The notes under the pieces are model-generated. The model was not told the DNA's origin. It searched no databases and saw only the letters and a list, made by a program, of their open reading frames with translations. A stretch of 42,508 bases of DNA. Origin: Aphanothece sp. CMT-3BRIN-NPC111. GTDB lineage: Bacteria > Cyanobacteriota > Cyanobacteriia > Cyanobacteriales > JAHHGU01. Below, in pieces: positions 24,116 through 32,426 of the stretch. Numbering within the stretch: the first letter of the stretch is position 1; every line of letters begins with the position of its first letter. The stretch is taken from contig JAHHGU010000048.1 of NCBI GenBank assembly GCA_019359765.1, positions 1 to 42,508 on the forward strand, in the 5' to 3' direction. The translations under genes were made by a program, and so were the position numbers.

Positions 24116-24328
24116 TTAAGCTTCGTCAAAGGCTTCCAGATCTAGGAGGTGGATATAAGGCTCAACCAACTCTGGACGTTGAAAAGCGATCGCACGCAGC
24201 AAATGCCAATCATTCAATCCTTCAAAAGGATTGGTGTAATCATCCCGTTCCAGACGTACAGCCAACTGTCCCACGTCAGCTGCGGTGAGAGCAGAAATCT
24301 GCTGGCTAGAAATGCTTAAAGTTGTCAT
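24116..24328 (-). CDS. DUF2555-family small protein
   Basis: 70 residues, acidic, no signal or membrane segment. The sequence 'NPFEGLNDWHLLRAIAFQRP' and 'ELVEPYIHLLDLEAFDEA' matches, from memory, the cyanobacteria-specific DUF2555 family, which has no known function. It lies on the same strand upstream of coaBC, an arrangement I recall from other cyanobacteria. Here it is separated from coaBC by the inserted element. ATG 24328 is the only start. Confidence 0.75.
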   Translation of the reverse strand: MTTLSISSQQISALTAADVGQLAVRLERDDYTNPFEGLNDWHLLRAIAFQRPELVEPYIHLLDLEAFDEA

Positions 24329-24403
24329 CGCTCACGCCTCCCTCGATCAGTATCTATCTCAACCGCTGTACAGACGCCACAGCCCCTCTTATATTACCCT
24401 CTG

Positions 24404-24428
24404 TACCTGAAATTGCCAGTTTCAGGTA
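24404..24428 (-). terminator. 9-bp stem at the end of the esterase gene
   Basis: TACCTGAAA (24404-24412) and TTTCAGGTA (24420-24428) form a perfect stem with a 7-base loop overlapping the esterase stop codon (24422-24424). No T-run follows on the minus strand, so terminator function is only possible. Confidence 0.35.
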
Positions 24429-24991
24429 TTAGTCTTAACAAAATTTCGTATTAGCTGTAAAACCTCCGGTCGAATTTCATGCCCCATAGAAAATTCTTGA
24501 TATTGCACAGCTACCCCCAGTCCTGTTAAAGTATCCCGTGCCTTTTGGGCAGAACTTACAGGCACAATTGAGTCTTGTGTACCATGCACAATTAATACTG
24601 GGGGAAAAGTATGCTCAGGTGGTTGAGAGATGGGATGCAAATAGCCGCTGAGAACAACCAACCCAGCTAGCGGCAAATAAAGTCCCACATCCAGCGTCAT
24701 TGCCCCACCCTGAGAAAAGCCAATCAAAATTGTGCGCGAGAGGGGAACCCCGGTAGTACTTTCTAGGGACTTGAGCCATTCAGTAAGCAGTTCCGTGCTT
24801 TTTGCTAACTCCTGATAACCCTTTTGGGGTGATTCATCTGGTTGTGTAAAGGCATACCACATCCTTCCCGTTGCCCCATAGGGATGAGGAAGGGGAGCAT
24901 TGGGACACAAAAATTGATAATCCGGCAAGTTCAACAATGGAGTTACGGATGCTAGTTCTTGAGCGTTGCCACCCCAGCCATGCAAAACCAC
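24422..24991 (-). CDS. Alpha/beta hydrolase, phospholipase/carboxylesterase family
   Basis: Esterase of the carboxylesterase/lysophospholipase-like (abhydrolase_2) family. Features: oxyanion 'LHGWGGNAQELAS', 'FLCPNAPLPHPYGATGRMWY', nucleophile 'LIGFSQGGAMTLD' (Ser), Asp in 'IVHGTQDSIVPV' and His in 'FSMGHEIRPEVL'. The first standard start codon is GTG 24991, which gives 189 residues. Homologous-looking sequence continues upstream in the same frame ('ITIPPATGQPPAGLIV') to a stop at 25079, with no ATG, GTG or TTG, only CTG at 25051 and ATT codons. The true start may be non-standard and coupled to the preceding regulator gene. The substrate is unknown. Confidence 0.8.
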   Translation of the reverse strand: MVLHGWGGNAQELASVTPLLNLPDYQFLCPNAPLPHPYGATGRMWYAFTQPDESPQKGYQELAKSTELLTEWLKSLESTTGVPLSRTILIGFSQGGAMTLDVGLYLPLAGLVVLSGYLHPISQPPEHTFPPVLIVHGTQDSIVPVSSAQKARDTLTGLGVAVQYQEFSMGHEIRPEVLQLIRNFVKTNT

Positions 24992-25071
24992 TATTAACCC
25001 CGCAGGTGGTTGACCTGTTGCCGGAGGAATTGTAATAACATCTAGAGACAGAGGACTACTCCCGAATAACG

Positions 25072-25743
25072 CTACTCGCCAATTTTAGACACTAACAAAG
25101 CATCATCTTTTAGGATAATGTGCCGATTGGCGTCAATAGTAATCCATCCCTGGTCGTGTAGCTTGCTGAGGAGTCGCGTGATAGTTACCCTTGTCGTACC
25201 GATCGCATTGGCAATATGCTGATGTGTCAGGCGAGCGCTTAGACGAGTTCCTTCAGCTACAGGTTGACCCATTTCCTCTTTCAACAACAGCAGTATCTGG
25301 TGCAAGCGGCATTCAACGCGCCGCTGTCCATTTATAGCTAAAAGTGCCTCTGTCTGCCGTATTCGCTTACCCAGATGAGGTAACATCGTCTGAGCCAGAC
25401 GCGGGGAAGTTTCTATCTCGCTGATAGAATACCACTTCAAGTAGACATTAGATAGCGTGTGGTATGAGACATATAAATTAGGCTGGATCTGAATCTCTTT
25501 TAGAGATGGAAATAAAGATTGAAATAACCAAAGACCAAAGAAAGTTGAAGGCCCAGCCCAACCTAGTACCACCTCTTCTCCATTGGGACAACAGGTACTC
25601 AGCTGTACCCAACCCTGACAAACTTGCCAAACCCCTTGCGTTACTAGAGGAACATTTTCCCCTTTGCCATAACAGTGCAAGTGGCGTTCTTCGTTCGCTT
25701 GGTATGAATGTATTTCTAGAGTCGCCTTAGAAGTTAGGGACAT
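25072..25743 (-). CDS. Crp/Fnr-family transcriptional regulator
   Basis: About 223 residues: an N-terminal cyclic-nucleotide-binding-like beta barrel, a dimer helix ('LPHLGKRIRQTEALLAINGQ') and a C-terminal winged helix. The recognition region 'LTHQHIANAIGTTRVTITRL' closely resembles that of NtcA, so it may bind a GTA-N8-TAC-like site. The sensor domain does not look like NtcA, and the usual cAMP-binding signature is not obvious, so the ligand is unknown. ATG 25743 is preferred; a TTG lies 9 bases upstream. The 3' end abuts or overlaps the esterase frame, suggesting one transcript. Confidence 0.8.
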   Translation of the reverse strand: MSLTSKATLEIHSYQANEERHLHCYGKGENVPLVTQGVWQVCQGWVQLSTCCPNGEEVVLGWAGPSTFFGLWLFQSLFPSLKEIQIQPNLYVSYHTLSNVYLKWYSISEIETSPRLAQTMLPHLGKRIRQTEALLAINGQRRVECRLHQILLLLKEEMGQPVAEGTRLSARLTHQHIANAIGTTRVTITRLLSKLHDQGWITIDANRHIILKDDALLVSKIGE

Positions 25744-25968
25744 GAGGTGCAAGTATTCCCCGTAATGAAAAACTAGCCTAGCAATCCATCCCTAATTTAA
25801 GTTCGCAAGGTAAAGGTTAGGTAATAAAAAGATTACCTAATAGTTAAATCTCGTTTAATATTCAGTCCGAGCGCATCGGTTGTTTTAGCATGAGGGTGCT
25901 GGCGTGCATAAGCAAACCTTGTCCCCCTGCTTTTTACTAGGTGGATACAACCGGATACGATATAACTC

Positions 25969-26955
25969 CTACCCCCTAATTACGTCCGATATTGGTTTTA
26001 GCAATTCCAGATGCAATGCGTTCCGTATTCTGGGATTCAAGTATTTTTGATGTAAGGGTTGCCACTTTTGCCATGCCTGGTAACGGGTTTGCGCCAACTT
26101 ATCTACAAGAGTGGGCAGCACTTTTTGACTTTTTGAGTCTAAGGCATTTGTGAGAAATTCTCCTAAAACGAAACAGTCTTGAATCTGACCCAAGATTTCT
26201 TGGATTTCCTTCAAGTCATTGACATAAGCCTCATAGGTTGGCTCATAAAAGTCAGTAAATAGCTCCATCTGATAGCGCGATCGCTTGGTTTGTTTGCGTA
26301 AGCTGTGGAGAACTAGTCCTTGAGCGCCTAATAATTCCTCTACCCTATCTTGCTCCAGAGGGCTGGGGACACCAAACCCTTTTGTTTCGCTGTGGACGCC
26401 CACTAACCAAGCCGGATGGAGGAAGAGTTTACTTGCCGACGGTAAGAGTAAATCCGGTAGGACATCACGAATCGGTACTTGAGCTAATTCCCGGTATTGG
26501 GGCTGCTTGAGCCACTTTTTAAAATCATGCTTTAGGTTCTGGTAGTCTTTATGCTCCAGAGTTGATTGCACCTGTTCGAGCGCCTTTTTACGTTGTTTAG
26601 CCAGATAATCCAAAACCGTTTTCAGAGACTTTTGTTCTGACTTCGGTAATGCTGGTTGGTATTGGTTTTGAAGGGCTTCTTTGAGAACGTCTAAATCGCG
26701 TAGCGCCCCCAGTACCCGGGCAACTTTGGCAATATTTTGTTCCTTAGCTGCTTTGGGCAAGTCTAGCGCTGGCGCAAAACCATTTACAGCTGAGCGCAGG
26801 CGACGCATCCCCACCCGCATCTGATGTAATGCTTCCGGATCGCGGTCTTTGAGGACGTCATCTTCGTGCTTAAGAGTTTTATCGAAGTGTTTGTCAACTG
26901 CCAGGTATGCCCAGTCTCCCAGAGTTTGGGCTTCTAGTTCTGTAGGTTTTTTCAT
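25969..26955 (-). CDS. CHAD-domain protein
   Basis: 328 residues, all helical. It has the basic and histidine-rich CHAD pattern: 'ALHQMRVGMRRLRSAVNGFA' near residue 45, 'LGALRDLDVLKEAL', then in the second repeat 'LHSLRKQTKRSRYQMEL' and 'ILGQIQDCFVLGEFL'. CHAD domains bind inorganic polyphosphate, so a role on or near polyphosphate granules is likely. No fused CYTH triphosphatase domain is present. The gene is monocistronic. Confidence 0.88.
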   Translation of the reverse strand: MKKPTELEAQTLGDWAYLAVDKHFDKTLKHEDDVLKDRDPEALHQMRVGMRRLRSAVNGFAPALDLPKAAKEQNIAKVARVLGALRDLDVLKEALQNQYQPALPKSEQKSLKTVLDYLAKQRKKALEQVQSTLEHKDYQNLKHDFKKWLKQPQYRELAQVPIRDVLPDLLLPSASKLFLHPAWLVGVHSETKGFGVPSPLEQDRVEELLGAQGLVLHSLRKQTKRSRYQMELFTDFYEPTYEAYVNDLKEIQEILGQIQDCFVLGEFLTNALDSKSQKVLPTLVDKLAQTRYQAWQKWQPLHQKYLNPRIRNALHLELLKPISDVIRG

Positions 26956-27063
26956 AAAAATTCAGCTTCCAAACCGTTAAACACTAGCATTCTATTTTAC
27001 TTTATTGGGGGGCATATTTGCTCGTTTTACCACATTAGAATATAAAAAAATTTAGAATAGGCG

Positions 27064-27111
27064 ATATAGCAGAATATAGCCCATAACATACTTTTTAAGC
27101 ATCTGCTATAT
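27064..27111. repeat. TATAGCAG-ended inverted-repeat element, short copy
   Basis: ATATAGCAGA (27064-27073) and TCTGCTATAT (27102-27111) are perfect 10-bp inverted repeats around 28 bases. Larger relatives with the same TATAGCA ends are at 31124-31192 and 41848-41911. It lies in the 218-base spacer between the CHAD gene and the signalling-protein gene. Confidence 0.55.
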
Positions 27112-27173
27112 GGGAGATTTATTATTGGTGTTAGTTTGCCTTATTAAATACTGGTAATAAACCTATTTTAAAA

Positions 27174-28370
27174 TCAGCTGCAACCGATATTATTAAGAGC
27201 TTTCAATTGTAAACTTGTGTTTTTTTGTATATCAATCTCAATGTCTGATAATTGTTCACTGTCGCTGGTTTGCTCATTCATTAACTGTTCAAGGTGATCT
27301 AGAGCCACTTCTGCTCGTTTAATTTGCTGAATTGCAGTTTTAAATTTAGTCTCTCCAGTACTAGCGGCTTCTGTCAGTTCTTGAATACGGATTTTAAATC
27401 GATTAGCAATTTGATTGACTTTATTACTAGCTTCAAAGGTCTGACCTCCCAGCTTGCTGATTTCATTAACAACTTTACTAAAACTAGATATTTGTCCACT
27501 ATCCTGATTGGCAAAAACAGCTGCTTGCACTCCTAAATGCATAACTTGCTTGCTTATCTTCTCAATTAATTTAGTTGCAGCATCAACAGTTGCCAATTCT
27601 TTGGCTAAAGCATTACCAGTGTAAAGAATTTTATCGGTACTGTGACCTATAGCTTTGACGCTTTCAAATGTGGATTTAAAAGCTCGTTTGCTCTCTACAT
27701 AAAGTGTTTGGCTGATCTCAAGCAATCGCTGATTTAAAGCGTAAATTTGTCGCTCTTGTGCTACTAATTCAGTTTGCTGTTTCTCTAGGATCCGATTGCG
27801 TTTTTGAATCTCATTCTGTTTCGCCTCTAGCATTTGAGCATATTTTTTAACCTTTTCTTTTTCTTTTTCTAGTTTCTCCGCATATTGTTGAGACGCTAAC
27901 TTTTGCTGTTGTGCTGAATTATTGAGAAAAGCAAGAATTTCTGATTGAGCTACTAACAAAGTATGTATGTTCAGCAACCGTAGTTTTTTATCTTCATTAA
28001 CCACAATTATTGGTTCATATAGCAAATCGGGCGCTCGAGATAGAGCCATGGTAGCTGCGAAATCAATTCTAGAGGTATGTGAAAGCTGTAAATATTGGTT
28101 TTTTATAATATCTAAAAGAGCTTTAATAGGGCGCTTTAGGTAAAGTTCTAAACTATAAGGCTGGCTCATTTTTTCAAGGAACTTTTGTTTAGAAATCATT
28201 CCCAAAAAGTCGGAACCGCTAGTGACAAGAACTCCTGGAAGATCTGGCTGGGTTTTAAATCGTAAAGCAACTACTTGCCCTATTGTTTGAGCATCTACAT
28301 GGAAGTCATGGCAGTAAAGATCCCCTATTGTTGAATAGGGAGATAGTTGAGCAACATCTAGTTGTAACAC
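27174..28370 (-). CDS. Soluble signalling protein: CBS-like sensor, coiled coil, MCP-like domain
   Basis: 398 residues with no membrane segment. Residues 1-140 resemble the degenerate CBS-pair module found ahead of GGDEF/EAL or kinase outputs ('VVALRFKTQPDLPGVLVTSG', 'LELYLKRPIKALLDI'). Residues 150-215 are a long charged coiled coil ('YAEKLEKEKEKVKKYAQMLE'). Residues 220-395 look like the methyl-accepting-protein signalling hairpin ('VVNEISKLGGQTFEASNKVN', 'AASTGETKFKTAIQQI'). The start appears to be GTG 28370, without a clear Shine-Dalgarno. No chemotaxis gene is nearby. I infer a cytoplasmic sensor; the partner is unknown. Confidence 0.65.
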   Translation of the reverse strand: MLQLDVAQLSPYSTIGDLYCHDFHVDAQTIGQVVALRFKTQPDLPGVLVTSGSDFLGMISKQKFLEKMSQPYSLELYLKRPIKALLDIIKNQYLQLSHTSRIDFAATMALSRAPDLLYEPIIVVNEDKKLRLLNIHTLLVAQSEILAFLNNSAQQQKLASQQYAEKLEKEKEKVKKYAQMLEAKQNEIQKRNRILEKQQTELVAQERQIYALNQRLLEISQTLYVESKRAFKSTFESVKAIGHSTDKILYTGNALAKELATVDAATKLIEKISKQVMHLGVQAAVFANQDSGQISSFSKVVNEISKLGGQTFEASNKVNQIANRFKIRIQELTEAASTGETKFKTAIQQIKRAEVALDHLEQLMNEQTSDSEQLSDIEIDIQKNTSLQLKALNNIGCS

Positions 28371-28480
28371 GGCGTTATTTGCGATTTAAAATATTGAATA
28401 TAAATTCTAGCTATCCTAAGTTATGTAAAAGTTATCAGAAGGTTAAATCATAGTTAGGTATTACTGGGTTGTTCTTGGGA

Positions 28481-28700
28481 ATGGGTTTGTTTTTGTTTGC
28501 CATTGCCGATAGCCAGATTTGGCAGCTAATTAATCCAGGGGGGATTGGCGAGTGCGATCGCCTTCGTAGTTTTCGCACTCACCAGTACCGCTGGGATAAG
28601 AACAAGACTTGAAAGAAATTTTCCAGGAAGCAGGTAGCTTCTTTGGCACGATCTTCAAGGGAAACAGTCAACGGGAGGCAGCCTTCAACGAACCGTAGGC
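28481..28700 (+). other. Spacer with possible decayed coding sequence
   Basis: In the 438-base spacer, ATG 28481 opens a 43-codon frame ('MGLFLFAIADSQIWQLINPG'). In another frame, 'EIFQEAGSFFGTIFKGNSQR' is stop-free to a TAG near 28700. The two could be parts of one broken gene, but I recognise no family. Confidence 0.2.
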
Positions 28701-28808
28701 ACAACTAGCTACTAATCCTCATGATGCCCATTCCTATGAAAAACTAGAAGCCTCTTGATGGCTCATATTCAAGTCTAGTAGCATTGGTTGTATATGTAGC
28801 GCGCGGAG

Positions 28809-29111
28809 ATGAGGTGGAAAAGTGTGTTTGAGGTCATCCTGATTTTTATTTTAAGCTTAATACCGCCAATGCTTTCAGTAATAGTGATGCGTAAAGCAGA
28901 GGCACGAGCAAGAGTTAGGCTGAGAGCAGCTATGGAAGCTACAGCCGTTAGGGGGTTGCAAAGAATCCGCCAGCCTCTTGAAGGTGCTGGCTATTTAATC
29001 GGCGACATTACCTGCCAATATAATGCCCGTTCTACCTACATTCGCTGCGCTGTTAATCCAGTTGGACCATGTGAGGAATGTCGCAATTATCAACCACGAG
29101 AATTCTCTTGA
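28809..29111 (+). CDS. Small membrane protein, DUF6464-like
   Basis: 100 residues. One N-terminal membrane helix, 'VFEVILIFILSLIPPMLSVIV', then a basic helix ('RKAEARARVRLRAAME') and a conserved-looking tail. The tail holds 'YLIGDITCQYNARSTYIRCA' and 'GPCEECRNYQPREFS', with four cysteines that could bind a metal or form disulfides. The tail pattern fits the cyanobacterial DUF6464 family as I remember it; the function is unknown. A GGAG lies directly before the ATG. Confidence 0.65.
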   Translation: MRWKSVFEVILIFILSLIPPMLSVIVMRKAEARARVRLRAAMEATAVRGLQRIRQPLEGAGYLIGDITCQYNARSTYIRCAVNPVGPCEECRNYQPREFS

Positions 29112-29215
29112 TTATAAACGGGTTTGTTGATTGTTGTTGTTAGGGCGATCGCTCGACAACAGTGGTAGGTGTATTCCTAAAAAATAAATGAACAACCAGT
29201 GGTGTGGAATAATAG

Positions 29216-29776
29216 TTAAGCAGAACGTCTAGAAAGAAAATTCAAGCCTAAGAAAATAGCAGCAATGGTTCCAGAAACACAAATTTCTCCCTGAGATATT
29301 TCTTTCAAAACGTCTTCTAGGGGAATCAATACCACTTCAATTTCTTCCGTTACATCTAAAGTTTGCTTGCCAGAAGGATGAACCTTATCAGCGAGAAAAA
29401 GATGAATTTTATTTGTATCTTTAACTGGGTTATCATATAAAGTTGCTAGTTTAATTAGCGTTTCCGCAACATACCCAGTTTCTTCTTCTAGTTCCCTAGT
29501 GGCTGCCGTAACGCTATCCTCTTTCTGTGGGTGGAAAGCCCCAGCAGGTAGTTCTAATAAAATTTCACCGACTCCATGCCGATATTGACGGACGAAAACA
29601 ATTTCTCTATTTTGGGTTACTGGTAAGATGAGAGCAATATCAGGTCTAACATTAACAAAAAAATCATCAATTACTTGACCACTTGGCAATTCTATTTCAT
29701 CTTGTCTGACTCTACACCAGTTGTTATCAAATACAATGTGAGAATTTAAAAGTTTCCATTTAGCTAAAGCTTTCAT
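29216..29776 (-). CDS. Nudix hydrolase, ADP-ribose pyrophosphatase-like
   Basis: 186 residues. The Nudix box is in 'GAFHPQKEDSVTAATRELEE' continuing 'ETGY', with the REXXEEXG helix intact and one extra residue before the first Glu. N-terminal 'FDNNWCRVRQDEIELPSGQ' and 'IVFVRQYRHGVGEILLELPAG' are typical of the ADP-ribose/nucleoside-diphosphate-sugar pyrophosphatase group, with 'NPVKDTNKIHLFLADKV' after the box. Substrate assignment within the group is uncertain. It diverges from the epimerase gene across 123 bases. Confidence 0.88.
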   Translation of the reverse strand: MKALAKWKLLNSHIVFDNNWCRVRQDEIELPSGQVIDDFFVNVRPDIALILPVTQNREIVFVRQYRHGVGEILLELPAGAFHPQKEDSVTAATRELEEETGYVAETLIKLATLYDNPVKDTNKIHLFLADKVHPSGKQTLDVTEEIEVVLIPLEDVLKEISQGEICVSGTIAAIFLGLNFLSRRSA

Positions 29777-29899
29777 ATAGGTGTAGCGGGTATTGCTATC
29801 CGGCTCTTATCTTATACAAATATTAGAATAAAGCACAAAATCTGCCCCGTAAAGCCGCGCCTGACCTAACGATAGAAAACTAAGACACAAACTACCACT

Positions 29900-30973
29900 A
29901 TGCACATTAGTGTTCAAACTTTTACAGTACCCAAGCGATTCCCTTTAACCATCAGTCGTGGCACCACATCTCAGACAACGAATGTTTGGGTGCAGGTGGA
30001 GGAAGATGGAATTGAGGGTTGGGGGGAGGCTTCACCGTTTTCAATTGGCGATCGCCCGCAAACCACAGACGCGATCGTAGAAGCATTGCAACAAGTTGCA
30101 CCAATGCTAGAGAAGCTTAGCCCCTGGGAGAGGCAGCAGATTGAGCAGGTTTTCACACAAACCCAGATGCTGTCGGCAGCACAGGCAGCGCTGGATATGG
30201 CATTGCATGACTGGTTGGGCAAGCGAGTGGGATTACCACTATGGCAGATGTGGGGATTGAACCGCCGCCGCATTGTTCCAACTTCGGTGACAATTGGCAT
30301 TAATTCGCCAGAAGGTGTTCGTCAGCGGGTGCGAGACTGGTTGGAATTTACAGATGTGCGGTTTTTAAAGGTGAAACTGGGTAGCCCGGATGGAATTGAA
30401 GCGGATCGGGCAATAGTGATGACAGTGCTGGAGTCAGCACCATCTAAGATGCCCCTGAGTATTGATGCCAATGGCGGTTGGAGTCTAGATGACGCTGTAA
30501 AAATGTGCAGCTGGCTTGCAGATCTGGGGGTTAAGTATGTGGAACAGCCGCTGGCGCGGGGAAAAGAGGAAAACTTATCTATACTGTACGAGCGATCGCC
30601 CGTTCCTATATTCGTAGATGAAAGCTGCTTTACCAGTGGCGATATTCCCAAGCTGGCAGATCGCGTTCATGGTATTAACATCAAACTCATGAAATCGGGT
30701 GGTTTAAGTGAGGCGATGCGTATGGTGAGTACAGCAAAAGCCTGTAGATTGCAAGTTATGTTCGGTTGCTATTCCGATAGCAGCCTTTCTAATACAGCAG
30801 CTGCCCAGCTATCACCACTCGCTGATTATCTAGATTTGGACAGCCACCTGAATTTGATTGATGACCCCTTTACAGGCGCTGTGATGCAGGATGGGCGTCT
30901 GCTGCCGAATGATTTACCAGGATTGGGAGTCAGAGTGAGGGAGACAAGGGGACAAGGGTTAATCAACGGTTAG
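29900..30973 (+). CDS. Enolase-superfamily epimerase (dipeptide epimerase / N-acetyl-D-Glu racemase type)
   Basis: 357 residues. Muconate-lactonising subgroup with K-V-K in 'FLKVKLGSPDG', metal ligands in 'LSIDANGGWS', 'YVEQPLARG' and 'IFVDESCF', and the opposite-face lysine in 'NIKLMKSGG'. The C-terminal 'DYLDLDSHL' carries the D-x-D of L-Ala-D/L-Glu epimerases, which holds a substrate amino group. It precedes a DUF1611 gene on the same strand, the pairing known as DgcA-DgcN in D-glutamate catabolism, where DgcA racemises N-acetyl-D-glutamate. The D-x-D favours the dipeptide role and the neighbour favours the racemase; I leave it open. Confidence 0.8.
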   Translation: MHISVQTFTVPKRFPLTISRGTTSQTTNVWVQVEEDGIEGWGEASPFSIGDRPQTTDAIVEALQQVAPMLEKLSPWERQQIEQVFTQTQMLSAAQAALDMALHDWLGKRVGLPLWQMWGLNRRRIVPTSVTIGINSPEGVRQRVRDWLEFTDVRFLKVKLGSPDGIEADRAIVMTVLESAPSKMPLSIDANGGWSLDDAVKMCSWLADLGVKYVEQPLARGKEENLSILYERSPVPIFVDESCFTSGDIPKLADRVHGINIKLMKSGGLSEAMRMVSTAKACRLQVMFGCYSDSSLSNTAAAQLSPLADYLDLDSHLNLIDDPFTGAVMQDGRLLPNDLPGLGVRVRETRGQGLING

Positions 30974-31002
30974 TGGAAGAACGCCTACCACCTACTAACT
31001 AC

Positions 31003-31118
31003 TAAGAACCTATATTTCAAAATAATTTTGAAATACCACATATCTGCGTTTATCTGCGTCTATCTGCTTTCATCTGCGGTAAAAAAACATCTTTAATCAA
31101 CTTTTAGATAAGTTCTAA
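31003..31118. repeat. TAAGAAC-ended MITE-like element, copy B
   Basis: 116 bp bounded by TAAGAACCTAT and ATAAGTTCTAA. Reverse-oriented relative of copy A (2298-2412): the minus strand again gives GATTAAAGATGTTTTTTTACC and the CAGATGAAAGCAGATAGACG series. Confidence 0.65.
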
Positions 31119-31123
31119 CTACA

Positions 31124-31192
31124 TATAGCAGTTGCCATAATGGTTCTTGACAATTGACCTTACACCTATGGACGCATCGAGATGCTGCTATA
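31124..31192. repeat. TATAGCAG-ended inverted-repeat element plus GCTAATTG repeats
   Basis: TATAGCAG at 31124 and CTGCTATA ending at 31192 are 8-bp inverted ends of a 69-bp unit. Directly after it (31211-31244) is a 34-bp GCTAATTGCTAAAAGCTAAG-type string that is identical at 41923-41956, where it again follows a TATAGCA element. Confidence 0.6.
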
Positions 31193-31264
31193 ACTGAAAG
31201 ATTGCTAAAAGCTAATTGCTAAAAGCTAAGTGCTAATTGCTATAACTACTAACAATCACCTTTT

Positions 31265-32308
31265 ATGCTTAAAGCTAAACATCGGGTAGCAATCCTGCTG
31301 CATGAGGGAATTAAGGGCATTAACGGCAAAACTGGTTTAACGCTTTTGCGCTACAGCGAGGCGTCCATTGTGGCGGCGATCGATCGACAGTGTGCTGGTG
31401 AATCCTTAAGGCAATTAACCGGAATTGAGCGTGATGTTCCCATTGTCGCATCCGTGCAAGAGGCGCTAGCTTATAATCCTGACGTTCTGGCGATTGGCAT
31501 TGCTCCGACTGGGGGGGCGCTGCCGGACGCTTGGTGGCAAGAGGTGAAGCAAGCCGTCGCTGCTGGGTTGTCGGTTGTGAATGGGCTGCATACCCCGATA
31601 GCATCCCATCCAGAGTTACGGGAGTTACTCAGAGAGGGGCAATGGATCTGGGATGTGCGCCAGGAACCAACAAAGTTACCAGTGGGGAGTGGTAAGGCGC
31701 GATCGCTTTCTTGTCGGCGTGTATTAACAGTCGGCACGGATATGGCGATTGGCAAAATGTCAACCAGTTTAGAACTGCAAAAAGCTTCGCGGCGGCGGGG
31801 GTTACGCTCCAAGTTCCTCGCCACTGGGCAAGCGGGTTTAATGATTGCTGGTGATGGAGTGCCACTTGATGCCGTGCGGGTAGACTTCGCCGCTGGTGCG
31901 GTGGAACAGATGGTGATGCAATTTGGAGATGACTATGAAATTCTCTACATTGAGGGGCAAGGTTCGCTGCTGCATCCAGGTTCAACGGCAACGCTGCCGC
32001 TAATACGCGGTTCCCAGCCAACTCATCTAATCTTGGTACATCGGGCGGGACAAACTCACATTCGGAATTGTCCTGATGTGCAGATTCCGCCTTTGCCAGA
32101 AGTAATTCGGGTATATGAGACGGTGGCGGCTGCGGGTGGTGCTTTTGCACCTGTGCGGGTGGTGGCGATCGCACTCAATACCCATCACCTTGATCAGGTA
32201 GCGGCACAGCAGGCAATCGAGCAGACAAAGGCAGAAACCGGGCTACCTTGCACTGATGCTGTGCGTTTTGGTGCTGATGTATTGTTGGATGCGGTGATGG
32301 ATAGCTAA
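31265..32308 (+). CDS. DUF1611 P-loop protein, DgcN-like
   Basis: 347 residues. N-terminal Rossmann-like domain ('ILLHEGIKGINGKTGLTLLR') and a C-terminal P-loop domain with 'VGTDMAIGKMSTSLEL' as Walker A and 'LYIEGQGSLLHPG' downstream. This is the DUF1611 family. A characterised member, DgcN, acetylates D-glutamate and works with the racemase DgcA. The gene follows the epimerase gene on the same strand, but with 291 bases of repeat elements between, so co-transcription is uncertain. I infer a possible D-amino-acid or peptidoglycan-fragment salvage role. Confidence 0.75.
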   Translation: MLKAKHRVAILLHEGIKGINGKTGLTLLRYSEASIVAAIDRQCAGESLRQLTGIERDVPIVASVQEALAYNPDVLAIGIAPTGGALPDAWWQEVKQAVAAGLSVVNGLHTPIASHPELRELLREGQWIWDVRQEPTKLPVGSGKARSLSCRRVLTVGTDMAIGKMSTSLELQKASRRRGLRSKFLATGQAGLMIAGDGVPLDAVRVDFAAGAVEQMVMQFGDDYEILYIEGQGSLLHPGSTATLPLIRGSQPTHLILVHRAGQTHIRNCPDVQIPPLPEVIRVYETVAAAGGAFAPVRVVAIALNTHHLDQVAAQQAIEQTKAETGLPCTDAVRFGADVLLDAVMDS

Positions 32309-32426
32309 GGGCGATCGCATCTTAACAAAAGCTTTGACGGTTTCTCTATTCCCTAAGTATCTTATTGAAGCTGCTGGCTATAAGTGGTTGGAGTGTCAAG
32401 ATAGAGTTAATCTCTTGGTTATTCCC

